Shown one piece after another: positions 42,306 to 51,004 of a stretch of DNA of 64,000 nucleotides (the first letter of the stretch is position 1; each line of letters starts with the position of its first letter). The position numbers and the translations under genes are program-made. The notes under the pieces were generated by a model. It saw nothing but the letters and a program-made list of their open reading frames with translations, made no database searches and was not told the origin of the DNA. The stretch lies in NCBI GenBank assembly GCA_036261915.1, contig DATAJX010000002.1, positions 186,001 through 250,000 on the forward strand, read 5' to 3'. This stretch comes from DATAJX01 sp036261915 (GTDB lineage Bacteria; Pseudomonadota; Alphaproteobacteria; UBA2136; UBA6156).

Positions 42306-43379
42306 ATGAGCCTGATTATTGAAATACCCAATGAAACCAACGATTTTGAACACCGCGTGGCGCTGACGCCGGAGGCGGTGAAGAAGATACGCGCGGCGTG
42401 GCCCGATGTGGCTGTAAAAGTTGAGAAAAACGCCGGTGCGGCGGCGGGTTACCCCGATGAGGCCTATGTAGCGGCGGGGGCGCAAATTGGGAGCGGCGGT
42501 GGCGCATTGGTGATGCGCGTGACGAGCCCGAGTGATGCAAAAGGGTACGAAAAGGATGCGCTGCTGCTCTGTTTGAGCGGCCCGGATATGCCGGATGTAA
42601 GCCGGTTGGCTCTGGAGAAGTTGCCGCGCACCAGCCGGGCGCAGGCGTTGGACGTATTAAGTAGTCAGGCCAACCTGGCCGGGTATGCCGCCGTGCTGAA
42701 AGCCGTGGGCAAATTGCCCCGCCTGATGCCGCTGCTGATGACCGCCGCCGGGGCCAGCCGCCCGGCCACCGTGGTGGTGGTGGGTGTGGGTGTGGCGGGG
42801 CTTCAGGCCATTGCCACCGCCAAGCGGCTGGGGGCGCAAGTGTGGGCCTTTGACGTGCGGCCCGAAACCGCCGAACAGATAAAAAGCCTGGGGGCCAAGC
42901 CCATTGCGATCGAGGCTCCCGCCGGTGAAAAGAACGGCGTGTACGCGCAAACCCTGAGCGCTGCGGAGCAGAAGGCGCTGCAGGAGAAGCTTCAGGAAGT
43001 GATCGCCAAGGCCGACGTGGTGATTGCCACCGCGCAGGTGCCGGGCAAGCCCGCGCCGGTGCTGGTAAGCGAGGAGGCCGTGCTGGCCATGCAGCCGGGC
43101 AGCGTGGTGCTGGACATGGCCGCCGGTGGGTTTAACAAGGCCAATAACATTAAGGGCGGCAACTGCCCCCTGAGCGTGGCCGACAAGGAAGTGACCACCG
43201 ACAACGGCGTGACCATTATTGCCGACACGTACCTGACCAGCAGTGTTGCCGGGGATGCCAGCCGCTTTTGGGCCAACAACATGGTGAACCTGCTGAAGCT
43301 GCTTTTGCGCAAGGACGGCGACAGGACGACCATTACCTACGACGATGAACTCATTACCGCGATGAGGGTGGTGGCATGA
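42306..43379 (+). CDS. pntAA: NAD(P) transhydrogenase subunit alpha part 1
   Basis: A 357-residue NAD(H)-binding subunit (domain I) of the proton-driven transhydrogenase, which makes NADPH from NADH. The N-terminal PNT domain (EIPNETNDFEHRVALTP) and the NAD site VVVVGVGVAGLQAIATAKRLGA are clear. In alphaproteobacteria the alpha subunit is usually split into two genes, as here. ATG 42306 is preceded by a weak ribosome site. It overlaps the next gene by 4 bases. Confidence 0.95.
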   Translation: MSLIIEIPNETNDFEHRVALTPEAVKKIRAAWPDVAVKVEKNAGAAAGYPDEAYVAAGAQIGSGGGALVMRVTSPSDAKGYEKDALLLCLSGPDMPDVSRLALEKLPRTSRAQALDVLSSQANLAGYAAVLKAVGKLPRLMPLLMTAAGASRPATVVVVGVGVAGLQAIATAKRLGAQVWAFDVRPETAEQIKSLGAKPIAIEAPAGEKNGVYAQTLSAAEQKALQEKLQEVIAKADVVIATAQVPGKPAPVLVSEEAVLAMQPGSVVLDMAAGGFNKANNIKGGNCPLSVADKEVTTDNGVTIIADTYLTSSVAGDASRFWANNMVNLLKLLLRKDGDRTTITYDDELITAMRVVA

Positions 43380-43795
43380 ACTGGGTGGCTTTGACATTGG
43401 TATCGGCCCTTTTTTCAGGCCTGACCAACACCGCTTTCAAGCAAATGGCCAACACCAGCGCCAGCACCTTTGCGGTGGGTGGCTTTTTTATGCTCAGCGG
43501 CCTGACCATGACGGTTTATTCGATCGTTACCCGCCAGCAGGAGCTGTCGCTTGAAACCTGGAAATGGGCGGCTGCGGCAGCCGTGCTTTTTACCGTCAGT
43601 AATATTTTTTTGTACCGCGGCTTGAGCGCGGGAGGCCCGATGAACGGCATTTACGGCGTGTATGGCGCAGCCGGGTTGGCCGTGGTGGCGGCCCTTGGCG
43701 CGTTGTTCCTGGGTGAAAAAATGAATGTGTATGGCTGGATTGGCATGGCGATGGCCATTGGTGCCGTGACCCTGCTGGCGAACGGACGAGGTTAA
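43376..43795 (+). CDS. EamA/SMR-like small membrane protein inside the pnt operon
   Basis: A 139-residue protein with four predicted membrane helices, the size of one half of an EamA-type (DMT) transporter or of a small multidrug-resistance protein. Helix 1 begins VALTLVSALFSGLTNTAFK, and the last helix has LGALFLGEKMNVYGWIGM, an EamA-type sequence. It overlaps pntAA by 4 bases and precedes pntAB by 10, so it is translated with them. Its substrate is unknown. It is not a normal part of transhydrogenase. Confidence 0.8.
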   Translation: MNWVALTLVSALFSGLTNTAFKQMANTSASTFAVGGFFMLSGLTMTVYSIVTRQQELSLETWKWAAAAAVLFTVSNIFLYRGLSAGGPMNGIYGVYGAAGLAVVAALGALFLGEKMNVYGWIGMAMAIGAVTLLANGRG

Positions 43796-43805
43796 GGAGA
43801 GAACG

Positions 43806-44093
43806 ATGGACCTGATGATGTTGCTGACGGTTTTTGTATTGGCCGGGTTTGTTGGCTACTTTGTGGTGTGGGGCGTGACGCCCGCGTTGCACACGCCGTT
43901 GATGGCGGTGACCAATGCCATTAGCGGCATTGTGGTGGTGGCCGCCATTATGGTGGCGGGTGTTCCGCAAGGCAGCATTGCCGCCAAGGTTGTGGGCGGC
44001 GTGGCGATACTGCTGTGCAGCATCAATATTTTTGGCGGCTTTGCCATTACACGCCGCATGCTGGCGATGTTTAAAAGCAAGGGGGCCAAGTAA
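43806..44093 (+). CDS. pntAB: NAD(P) transhydrogenase subunit alpha part 2
   Basis: A 95-residue membrane subunit with three helices, the N-terminal half of transhydrogenase domain II. LMAVTNAISGIVVVAAI and GFAITRRMLAMFK are characteristic. An AAGGAG site precedes ATG 43806. Its stop shares a base with the start of pntB, giving tight coupling. Confidence 0.94.
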   Translation: MDLMMLLTVFVLAGFVGYFVVWGVTPALHTPLMAVTNAISGIVVVAAIMVAGVPQGSIAAKVVGGVAILLCSINIFGGFAITRRMLAMFKSKGAK

Positions 44094-45481
44094 TGTTGAG
44101 CTTTGGTTCGGACGCTGTGTTGTTGGCGGGTTTGGCTGCCGCCGTACTGTTCATTTTGGGCCTGAAAGGGCTGGCCAGCCCCAAGACCGCGCGGCGCGGC
44201 AACCAGTTTGCCATGGCCGGTATGGCCATTGCCGTGGTGACCCTGCTGTTCAGCCACAACGTGGTGGGCGCGTGGTGGATGTTGCCGGTGATCGCCATTG
44301 GCGCGGCCATCGGTATTCCGCTGGCGACCCGCACGCCGCTGACCGCGCTGCCGCAACTGGTGGCGGCCTTCCACAGCTTTGTAGGGTTGGCGGCGGGCCT
44401 TGTGAGCATTGGCACCTACCTGAACCACGGCGCCGAGCCGATGGAAGTGCACACCAGTATTGAGCTGGTGGCGGGTGCTGCGATCGGGCTTATCACGTTT
44501 TCCGGCAGCATTCTGGCCGCGCTGAAGTTGCAGGGCGTGGTGAGCGGCAAGCCGTGGGCGTGGAAGGGCCGACACTTTTTGAACCTTGGGTTGGTGATTT
44601 TAATTATCCTGTGCGGCATCCAGTTTTGCATTACCGGCAGCGCGTTCCCGTTTGGTGTGATCGTGTTGGCCAGCACCATTCTGGGTTATACGCTGGTGGC
44701 GCCTATCGGCGGTGCCGACATGCCGGTGATCGTGAGCATGCTGAACAGCTACAGCGGTTGGGCGGCGAGCGCGAGCGGCTTTTTGCTGGGGCTTCCGCTG
44801 CTCATCATCACCGGCGCGTTGATCGGCGCGAGCGGGGCCATTTTGAGCTACATTATGTGCGCGGCGATGAACCGCAGCTTCATTTCTGTGATCGCGGGCG
44901 GCTTTGGCAGCGATGCCGGCAGCGGTGCGCCCGAGCTGGCCACCGGCGGCACCGTGAAGACCGCGGGCGTGGAAGATGCCGCATTCATGCTGGCCAATGC
45001 GGGCAAGGTCATCATCATCCCCGGGTACGGCATGGCGGTGGCGCAGGCCCAGCACGCGCTGAAGGAAGTATTCAACCTGCTGCTGGAGAAGGGCGTGCAG
45101 GTCGATTTTGCCATCCACCCGGTGGCGGGCCGCATGCCCGGCCACATGAACGTGCTGCTGGCTGAAGCCGACATACCTTATGAGCATGTGCATGAGCTGG
45201 AGGAGATCAACCCGGCGTTCCCGCAGACCGATGTGGTGCTGGTGATCGGGGCCAACGACGTGGTGAACCCCGCCGCGCAGAACAGCCCGGGCAGCCCCAT
45301 TTACGGCATGCCGATTTTGGAGGCCTACAAGAGCAAACTGGTGTACGTGATCAAGCGCAGCCTGAACCCCGGTTATGCCGGTGTGGACAACCCGCTGTTT
45401 GCCATGGATAACACCGCGTTGCTGCTGGGTGATGCCAAGGACGTGTGCGAAAAGCTGGCCGCTGCCGTGAAGCTTGGCTAA
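44093..45481 (+). CDS. pntB: NAD(P) transhydrogenase subunit beta
   Basis: A 462-residue subunit with the membrane part of domain II at the N-terminus (about nine helices, to residue 270) and the NADP(H)-binding domain III at the C-terminus (about 290-462: IIPGYGMAVAQAQHALKE, then IGANDVVNPAAQ). With PntAA and PntAB it couples proton flow to NADPH formation. A strong terminator follows. Confidence 0.96.
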   Translation: MLSFGSDAVLLAGLAAAVLFILGLKGLASPKTARRGNQFAMAGMAIAVVTLLFSHNVVGAWWMLPVIAIGAAIGIPLATRTPLTALPQLVAAFHSFVGLAAGLVSIGTYLNHGAEPMEVHTSIELVAGAAIGLITFSGSILAALKLQGVVSGKPWAWKGRHFLNLGLVILIILCGIQFCITGSAFPFGVIVLASTILGYTLVAPIGGADMPVIVSMLNSYSGWAASASGFLLGLPLLIITGALIGASGAILSYIMCAAMNRSFISVIAGGFGSDAGSGAPELATGGTVKTAGVEDAAFMLANAGKVIIIPGYGMAVAQAQHALKEVFNLLLEKGVQVDFAIHPVAGRMPGHMNVLLAEADIPYEHVHELEEINPAFPQTDVVLVIGANDVVNPAAQNSPGSPIYGMPILEAYKSKLVYVIKRSLNPGYAGVDNPLFAMDNTALLLGDAKDVCEKLAAAVKLG

Positions 45482-45493
45482 GGCCCAAGGCGC

Positions 45494-45526
45494 AAAAAAG
45501 CCCCGCGGATTGTGCGGGGCTTTTTG
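45494..45526. terminator. Bidirectional terminator after pntB
   Basis: AAAAAGCCCCGC-(7)-GCGGGGCTTTTT lies between pntB and a convergent minus-strand gene. Confidence 0.9.
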
Positions 45527-45527
45527 T

Positions 45528-45827
45528 TTATGCGGCGAGGGGGATGACCTCGACGCGGATGTCGACCAGTTCGTCGGGCCGGTCTTCGTAGATGGTGGGC
45601 GGGCCGAGCTTGTAGCCGAGTTTGGCGGCCTGGTGCTCGACCTCTTTCCACTGCGGCAGCCTGTGATGGAACATGTTGCGCAGCGAGGTGGTGCCGATGT
45701 GGCCCCGGCCCCTGATATTGTGTTGCAGGCGGCAATGCAGGGCCTGCAGCAGGCGCTGGTAGGGCGTGGTGGGCAGCATGTTGTTTTCCACGTTGGCCTG
45801 AACCGGCGGGCGGTAAAAGGTGTGCAT
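45528..45827 (-). CDS. Hypothetical protein
   Basis: A 99-residue basic protein starting at ATG 45827 with AAAGGAAA upstream. It contains many His and Arg residues (LHCRLQHNIRGRGHIG, NMFHHRLPQWK) and an acidic end (YEDRPDELVDIRVEVIP). There is no signal peptide. The family is not recognised. It is one of several orphan minus-strand small genes with their own ribosome sites. Confidence 0.6.
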   Translation of the reverse strand: MHTFYRPPVQANVENNMLPTTPYQRLLQALHCRLQHNIRGRGHIGTTSLRNMFHHRLPQWKEVEHQAAKLGYKLGPPTIYEDRPDELVDIRVEVIPLAA

Positions 45828-45907
45828 GGGTGTTTCCTTTAAGCGCTCTTTGAACTTTGGGGGCTTATCGGCATGAAGGATAGCGCGGCGGTTTGGTTTG
45901 TCTACGC

Positions 45908-45937
45908 AAAAAGGCCCCGCGGGTGCGGGACCTTTTG
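45908..45937 (-). terminator. Terminator after the gene 45944-46261
   Basis: On the minus strand AAAAGGTCCCGC-ACC-CGCGGGGCCTTTTT, with one bulge. Confidence 0.75.
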
Positions 45938-45943
45938 TGTTGT

Positions 45944-46261
45944 TCACCAGGCGAAGGAACTGATGGTGACCTCGGGCTGGTAGATGGCCGGATGCTTGCT
46001 GAACTGCTCGGGCAGGTTGATGCTTTGCCGGAGCTGGTCGTCGACGATGCGGCGTTGCCAGATGATGGTATCGAGCTTGATGCCCTTGCTCTTGACCTGC
46101 ATTTTGAGGTTGTTGATGTGCGACGGGCTGAAGCCATCGGCCGTTTGGGAAATGCAGTAGATGGGCAGCATGTGCTTGCCGTGGCCGACCGTGCCGCAGT
46201 GTTCGTTGAGCGCGGCGGCGAGGCTTGTGATGTTTTGAGGAAACGAGCAGGTTTTTTCCAT
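45944..46261 (-). CDS. Hypothetical protein
   Basis: A 105-residue protein from ATG 46261, with GGGAGA upstream. It has three cysteines and a central segment HINNLKMQVKSKGIKLDTIIW followed by IVDDQLRQSINLPEQF. There is no signal peptide or membrane span. The family is not recognised. It shares a divergent 82-bp gap with rpe. Confidence 0.6.
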   Translation of the reverse strand: MEKTCSFPQNITSLAAALNEHCGTVGHGKHMLPIYCISQTADGFSPSHINNLKMQVKSKGIKLDTIIWQRRIVDDQLRQSINLPEQFSKHPAIYQPEVTISSFAW

Positions 46262-46343
46262 GGTGGTTTCTCCCAGAGCATGTACTTGCCATTTATATAA
46301 AGCCCTTCAGGCGCAACGGCAAGTGGTGTGCTACCATGCGGGC

Positions 46344-47003
46344 ATGAAGCATGTGATGGTGGCGCCTTCGATTTTAGCCGTATGGGACCGGACCAACGGC
46401 GACTATGCCGCGTGCGTGACTGCGGCGCAGGCGGTGGAAAAAGCCGGGGCCGACTGGCTGCATGTGGATGTGATGGACGGGCAGTATGTGCCAGCTAAAA
46501 CCTTTGGGCCCGAGATGGTGGAGAAGCTGAAAGGGGCGGTGAAGCTGCCGCTGGACATTCACCTGATGGTGAATGCGCCGGAGCGCGTGATTGCTGATTA
46601 TATTGCAGCGGGGGCGGATCGGGTAGTGTTTCACCCCAGTGCCAGCGACGATGTAGGCGGCTGTTTGCAGAAGCTGGTTGAAACCGGGGTGGTGGCCGGA
46701 CTGGCGATTGATGCCGATGAAAATGTGTTGCTGCTGGCGCCATGGGTGGATGTGGTTCAGCAAGTATTGGTGATGACGGTGAAGGCTGGTGCGGGCGGGC
46801 AGGGGCTGCGCGATGACCTGCTGGCCAAGGTGGCTGGCGTGCGGGCGCTGGTGGGAAAGGATGTTCCGCTGGTGGTGGATGGCGGTGTGAAGGTGGATAA
46901 TGCCGCCCGTGTGGTTTCTGCCGGGGCCGATGTGCTGGTGGCCGGGAGTGCTGTTTTTAATGCGCCGGATGTAGGGGCGGTGATAGGGCAATTGCGGGTG
47001 TGA
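46344..47003 (+). CDS. rpe: Ribulose-phosphate 3-epimerase
   Basis: A 219-residue TIM-barrel enzyme that interconverts ribulose-5-phosphate and xylulose-5-phosphate in the pentose phosphate pathway. Signatures are VAPSILAVW, LHVDVMDGQYVP (metal site), LDIHLMVNAPE and VVDGGVKVDNA. Here VKAGAGGQGL replaces the more usual PGFGGQ form of the phosphate loop, a mild variation. A terminator follows at once. Confidence 0.9.
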   Translation: MKHVMVAPSILAVWDRTNGDYAACVTAAQAVEKAGADWLHVDVMDGQYVPAKTFGPEMVEKLKGAVKLPLDIHLMVNAPERVIADYIAAGADRVVFHPSASDDVGGCLQKLVETGVVAGLAIDADENVLLLAPWVDVVQQVLVMTVKAGAGGQGLRDDLLAKVAGVRALVGKDVPLVVDGGVKVDNAARVVSAGADVLVAGSAVFNAPDVGAVIGQLRV

Positions 47004-47032
47004 AAAAGGGCCGCTTGCGCGGCCCTTTTATT
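47003..47032. terminator. Bidirectional terminator
   Basis: AAAAAGGGCCGC-TT-GCGCGGCCCTTTTA between rpe and the convergent gene at 47031. Confidence 0.88.
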
Positions 47033-47300
47033 ATTTACGTTCTGGGAATTTATAGTTTTCGACATACCGTTCTGAAATATCTTTGCTGGCCAGCGCCATA
47101 ATCCGGTCATGCGTAGCGTCGTTATCTTCGCCTTCAATATCGGCACGCATCATACCTGGACCCTTATATGGTGCATCAAGGCGTTTTCGGAGGTTTGCAC
47201 ATTCCAGCAAAGCGGTATTCAGGTTGTCGCCCCTGAAGCCCATCAGTTCGAGCAGATTCTCAAGTTCCCGTATGCGGGTTTTGTATGTGCTGCAAAACAT
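47031..47300 (-). CDS. Hypothetical protein
   Basis: An 89-residue charged protein from ATG 47300 (MFCSTYKTRIRELENLLELM). The first 45 residues are helical and coiled-coil-like; the C-terminal half is Asp/Glu/Lys-rich. There is no signal peptide. It lies between terminators of rpe and groEL. The family is not recognised. Confidence 0.6.
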   Translation of the reverse strand: MFCSTYKTRIRELENLLELMGFRGDNLNTALLECANLRKRLDAPYKGPGMMRADIEGEDNDATHDRIMALASKDISERYVENYKFPERK

Positions 47301-47358
47301 AGTGATGCTCCATCGAGAATGATGATTATGTATACTTTGTTTGACCGATTTACGCACG

Positions 47359-47391
47359 TAAAAAACGGGCCATCACGGCCCGTTTTTTTAG
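47359..47391 (-). terminator. Terminator after groEL
   Basis: AAAAAACGGGCC-ATCAC-GGCCCGTTTTTTT, near-symmetrical; it ends the groESL transcript on the minus strand. Confidence 0.88.
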
Positions 47392-47405
47392 CTAGTGGCG
47401 TGGGG

Positions 47406-49043
47406 TTAGAAATCCATGCCGCCCATGCCGCCTGCGGGTGCGCCGCCGTGGCTGTGGGCGCCCTTGGGTTCGGGCTGGTCGGTGATCATCACTTCGGTGG
47501 TGATCATCAGGCTGGCCACGCTGGCGGCGTTCTGCAGCGCCACGCGCACGACCTTGGCGGGGTCGATGATACCGGCCTTGAACATGTCGGCTTCGAACTT
47601 GCCGTTGCTGGCGTTGTAACCTGCGTTGCCGGTGCTTTCCTTCACCTTGCCGGTGATGACGGCGCCGTCTTCGCCCGCGTTGCTGGCGATGGTGCGCAGC
47701 GGGGTTTCGAGCGCGCGGCGGATGATGCCGACGCCGACTTCCTGGTCGTTGTTATCGGCCTTGAGGCTGCCGATGGCATCGAGGCAGCGGATGAGCGCCA
47801 CGCCGCCGCCCGCGACGACACCTTCCTCCACCGCGGCCTTGGTGGCGGCCAGCGCGTCGTCGATGCGGTCTTTCTTTTCCTTCACTTCAACTTCGGTGGC
47901 GCCACCGATCTTGATGACGGCCACGCCGCCGACCAGTTTGGCCAGGCGTTCTTGCAGCTTTTCGCGGTCGTAGTCGGAGGTGGTTTCGTCGATCTGCTGG
48001 CGGATCTGGCCCACGCGCGCATCGACGGTTTTTTTGTCACCGTTACCGTCCACAATCGTGGTGTTGTCCTTCGTGATGGTGACGGTGCCGGCTTTGCCGA
48101 GCAGTTCGAGGCTGACCTTTTCGAGCGTCATGCCAGTGTCTTCGCTGATGAGCGTGCCGCCGGTGAGGGCGGCGATATCTTCGAGCATGGCCTTGCGGCG
48201 GTCGCCGAAGCCGGGGGCTTTGACGGCGGCAACCTTAAGGCCGCCACGCAGCTTGTTGACCACCAGCGTGGCGAGGGCCTGGCCTTCGACATCTTCGGCG
48301 ATGATGAGCAGTTCGCGGCCGCCCTGGGCGATGGGCTCGAGGATGGGGAGCAGTTGCTCGAGGTTGGACACCTTTTTGTCGGTGATGAGGATGAGTGCAT
48401 CCTTCATTTCAGTGTGCATTTTATCGGGGTTGGTGATGAAGTAGGGGCTGAGGTAACCGCGGTCGAACTGCATGCCCTTGACGGTTTCGAGCGTGGTTTC
48501 GAGGCCCTTGGCTTCTTCGACCGTGATGACGCCTTCCTGGCCCACGGCTTCCATGGCCTTGGCGATGATGTCGCCGATGCTGGCATCGCCGTTGGCGGAG
48601 ATGGTGGCCACTTGCGCGATGTCGCCCTTGCCGACCTTTTTGCTTTGGGTCTTGAGCTTTTCGACCACCGCAGCAACAGCGCTATCGATACCGCGCTTGA
48701 GGTCCATCGGGTTCATGCCCGCGGCCACGGCTTTGCTGCCTTCGGTGATGATGGCCTGTGCCAGCACGGTGGCGGTGGTGGTGCCGTCGCCGGCGACGTC
48801 GACCGTTTTGCTGGCGACTTCGCGCACCAGTTGGGCACCCATGTTTTCGAACTTGTCGGAAAGGGTGATTTCTTTCGCAACCGTTACACCGTCCTTGGTG
48901 ACGCGCGGGGCGCCGAAGGATTTATCGATGACCACGTTGCGGCCCTTGGGCCCCAGGGTTGCCTTGACGGCGTTGGCCAGCGTGTTGACGCCGACCAGCA
49001 TTTTTTGGCGGGCGTCGTCGCCGAAGCGTAAATCTTTAGCCAT
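47406..49043 (-). CDS. groL: Chaperonin GroEL
   Basis: A 545-residue subunit of the 60-kDa chaperonin, which folds proteins in the cytosol with GroES. The start MAKDLRFGDDARQKML and ATP site VAGDGTTTATVLA are typical, as is the C-terminal Gly-Gly-Met tail (GGMGGMDF); the tail also has extra His residues (GAHSHGGAP). It is second after groES, with a 21-base gap. Confidence 0.98.
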   Translation of the reverse strand: MAKDLRFGDDARQKMLVGVNTLANAVKATLGPKGRNVVIDKSFGAPRVTKDGVTVAKEITLSDKFENMGAQLVREVASKTVDVAGDGTTTATVLAQAIITEGSKAVAAGMNPMDLKRGIDSAVAAVVEKLKTQSKKVGKGDIAQVATISANGDASIGDIIAKAMEAVGQEGVITVEEAKGLETTLETVKGMQFDRGYLSPYFITNPDKMHTEMKDALILITDKKVSNLEQLLPILEPIAQGGRELLIIAEDVEGQALATLVVNKLRGGLKVAAVKAPGFGDRRKAMLEDIAALTGGTLISEDTGMTLEKVSLELLGKAGTVTITKDNTTIVDGNGDKKTVDARVGQIRQQIDETTSDYDREKLQERLAKLVGGVAVIKIGGATEVEVKEKKDRIDDALAATKAAVEEGVVAGGGVALIRCLDAIGSLKADNNDQEVGVGIIRRALETPLRTIASNAGEDGAVITGKVKESTGNAGYNASNGKFEADMFKAGIIDPAKVVRVALQNAASVASLMITTEVMITDQPEPKGAHSHGGAPAGGMGGMDF

Positions 49044-49064
49044 GTGTTTTATCCTTTTATTTGA

Positions 49065-49382
49065 TTACTTGCTGAGAATGGCGATGAGGTCGTCTTCCTT
49101 GAGCACAAGGAATTCTTCGCCATCAATTTTCACTTCGTCGGCGCCCCATTTTTTGAACATGACGCGGTCGCCTACCTTCACTTCGAGCGCGATGCGCGCG
49201 TCGCCGTCTTCGTTCCAGCGGCCCGGGCCTACGGCCAGCACTTCGGCCTGCTGGGGTTTTTCCTTGGCGCTTTCGGGGATGATGATGCCGGACTTGGTCT
49301 TTTCTTCGGCCTCGATGCGGCGGACGATGAGGCGATCGCCCAGCGGTTTGATCTTTTTGGAGATATCGGATGAATTTGGCAT
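49065..49382 (-). CDS. groS: Co-chaperonin GroES
   Basis: A 105-residue lid of the GroEL cage. KIKPLGDRLIVRRIEAEEKTKSGIIIP includes the mobile loop that contacts GroEL. I chose ATG 49382, with AAAGGAGC upstream; the protein has about 9 extra residues at the N-terminus compared with the usual 95-97. A CIRCE operator lies 36 bases further upstream. Confidence 0.97.
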   Translation of the reverse strand: MPNSSDISKKIKPLGDRLIVRRIEAEEKTKSGIIIPESAKEKPQQAEVLAVGPGRWNEDGDARIALEVKVGDRVMFKKWGADEVKIDGEEFLVLKEDDLIAILSK

Positions 49383-49417
49383 GTTCGTTTTGCTCCTTTT
49401 TAATGGCGGGGTGAGAA

Positions 49418-49443
49418 TTAGCACTGTAGATATGAGAGTGCAA
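49418..49443 (-). promoter_or_regulatory. CIRCE operator (HrcA-binding site) upstream of groES
   Basis: TTAGCACT-(10)-GAGTGCAA on the + strand differs from the consensus TTAGCACTC-N9-GAGTGCTAA by only two positions. Its place before groES implies repression by HrcA at normal temperature. hrcA itself is not in the window. Confidence 0.85.
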
Positions 49444-49524
49444 GTAAAAAAGTTGAAAATGAAGCGGATAGGGCGTTTGATGAGCATTCGGGCACCCCGC
49501 TATTGATTTTAAAGGCAATGTGGT

Positions 49525-50286
49525 ATGCAATCGGACACCATGAGCGCGCTGCTGTACGCCGAAAACCTGAACAAGACCTTTAAAGGCCGGGAAGGGCCGG
49601 TAATGGCCGTGCGCAACCTGAGTTTTGCCGTAAAAGCCGGTGAACTGGTGGGCCTGATGGGCCCCAACGGCGCCGGCAAAAGCACCACGTTGCGGCTGTT
49701 GAGCGGCTATATTGCCCCCGATGCCGGGCGCATTGAGGTGGCGGGTTTTGACATTGCCAAGCGTCGGGCGTTTGCCCAGCAGAAGCTGGGGTATCTGGCT
49801 GAGCATCCGGCCCTGTTTGAGGATTTGACGGCTTATGAGTACCTGGACTTTCTGGCCCGGGCGCATGGCGTGAAGAACATCAAAAAGGCCATTGACGTAG
49901 TGGCCAAGCTGGCGCGCTGCGGCGGGTTTATTCACCGCAGTATGGGCACCCTGAGCAAGGGCATGAAGCAGCGCGTGTTTTTGGCCGGGGCGCTGGTGAA
50001 CGATCCGCCTGTGCTGCTGCTGGACGAACCCACCGACGGGTTGGACCCCAACCAGAAGCATGAGCTTCGGCTGGTGCTGAAGGAACTGGCCAAGACCCGC
50101 GCGATTGTGGTGAGCACGCATATATTGGAAGAGGCCGAAGCGATGTGCACGCGCGTGATGATCATGAGCCGCGGCCAGCTTTTGATGGACACCACGCCCG
50201 CCAAGCTGGCGGCGCATGGGCGGGGGGATATTCAGATGGCCTTTAGGTTGATGACGCAGAACCGGGGGAACGCCAACGATGAGTAA
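49525..50286 (+). CDS. ABC transporter ATPase
   Basis: A 253-residue ATPase with Walker A GPNGAGKST, signature LSKGMKQR and Walker B VLLLDEPTDGLD. The class resembles exporters of the NosF/GldA type that move drugs, lipids or surface material. ATG 49525 is used; 49540 is also possible. It overlaps its permease by 8 bases, so the two form one transporter. Confidence 0.9.
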   Translation: MQSDTMSALLYAENLNKTFKGREGPVMAVRNLSFAVKAGELVGLMGPNGAGKSTTLRLLSGYIAPDAGRIEVAGFDIAKRRAFAQQKLGYLAEHPALFEDLTAYEYLDFLARAHGVKNIKKAIDVVAKLARCGGFIHRSMGTLSKGMKQRVFLAGALVNDPPVLLLDEPTDGLDPNQKHELRLVLKELAKTRAIVVSTHILEEAEAMCTRVMIMSRGQLLMDTTPAKLAAHGRGDIQMAFRLMTQNRGNANDE

Positions 50287-50974
50287 GGTGTTTAGCGGGG
50301 CGGTGTTCCGCCACGAAATGCGGTTGCTGTTTTTGAACCCGGCCACGTTGCTGTTTTTGGCGTTTGCGTGGGTGGTGGAAGGCTTCATGGCCTTTTACGC
50401 CGCCCCGCTTTTGCACATGCGCAATGCGCTGGGGCCGCTGGCTTATGTGCCGATGATTTTATGCCTGCTGCTGCCCCTGCTGACCATGGGCATGGCCGAT
50501 GACGAGCGCAGCGGCAAACTGGAGCGTTTACTGACGCTGCCCATTGCGCCGGATGCCATCTGGTTCACCCGTTTTTGGGTGTATTGGCTGGTGGTTGCGC
50601 TGTTTTTGGCGGGAACATGGCCGCTGGTGACCGCTGCCGCGCTGGTGGCCCCGGTTGACTGGCTGATGTTGGCCAAAGGTTATGCCGTGGTGTGGCTGGT
50701 GGGCGGTGTTCAGCTTGCCTTTGCTTTTTGGCTGGCGGCCGAAACCGGGCAGGCGGTGGTGGCGTTTCTTTCGGGCTTTTTGCTGAACCTGACGCTGGTT
50801 TCGGCCGGCTGGTATTATTTGCGCGGGTTGCTGGCGTTCTTCCCTGCCGTGAGTTTTCCCACCGGGTTGATGGGCGACGGCTTGGCCCTGTTTGCCATGC
50901 TGGCCATGCCGGTGTGGGCCGGGCTGTTTTATGTGATTTACCGCCGCAAACGCCGCATTCGCGCGCAAGGTTGA
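50279..50974 (+). CDS. ABC transporter permease
   Basis: A 231-residue membrane protein with six predicted helices, an N-terminal segment (FRHEMRLLFLNPATLLFLAFAW) and a short cytoplasmic motif DDERSGKLERLLTLP that is typical of ABC-2/NosY-type permeases. It pairs with the ATPase directly upstream. The substrate cannot be inferred. Confidence 0.88.
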   Translation: MSKVFSGAVFRHEMRLLFLNPATLLFLAFAWVVEGFMAFYAAPLLHMRNALGPLAYVPMILCLLLPLLTMGMADDERSGKLERLLTLPIAPDAIWFTRFWVYWLVVALFLAGTWPLVTAAALVAPVDWLMLAKGYAVVWLVGGVQLAFAFWLAAETGQAVVAFLSGFLLNLTLVSAGWYYLRGLLAFFPAVSFPTGLMGDGLALFAMLAMPVWAGLFYVIYRRKRRIRAQG

Positions 50975-51004
50975 TTTATTATTTGAGGGGCGTATAGGTG
51001 GGGC

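Noticed and set aside
47109..49031. Long + strand frame opposite groEL (640 codons)
   Set aside because: Antisense shadow of groEL, lacking a ribosome site and any domain.
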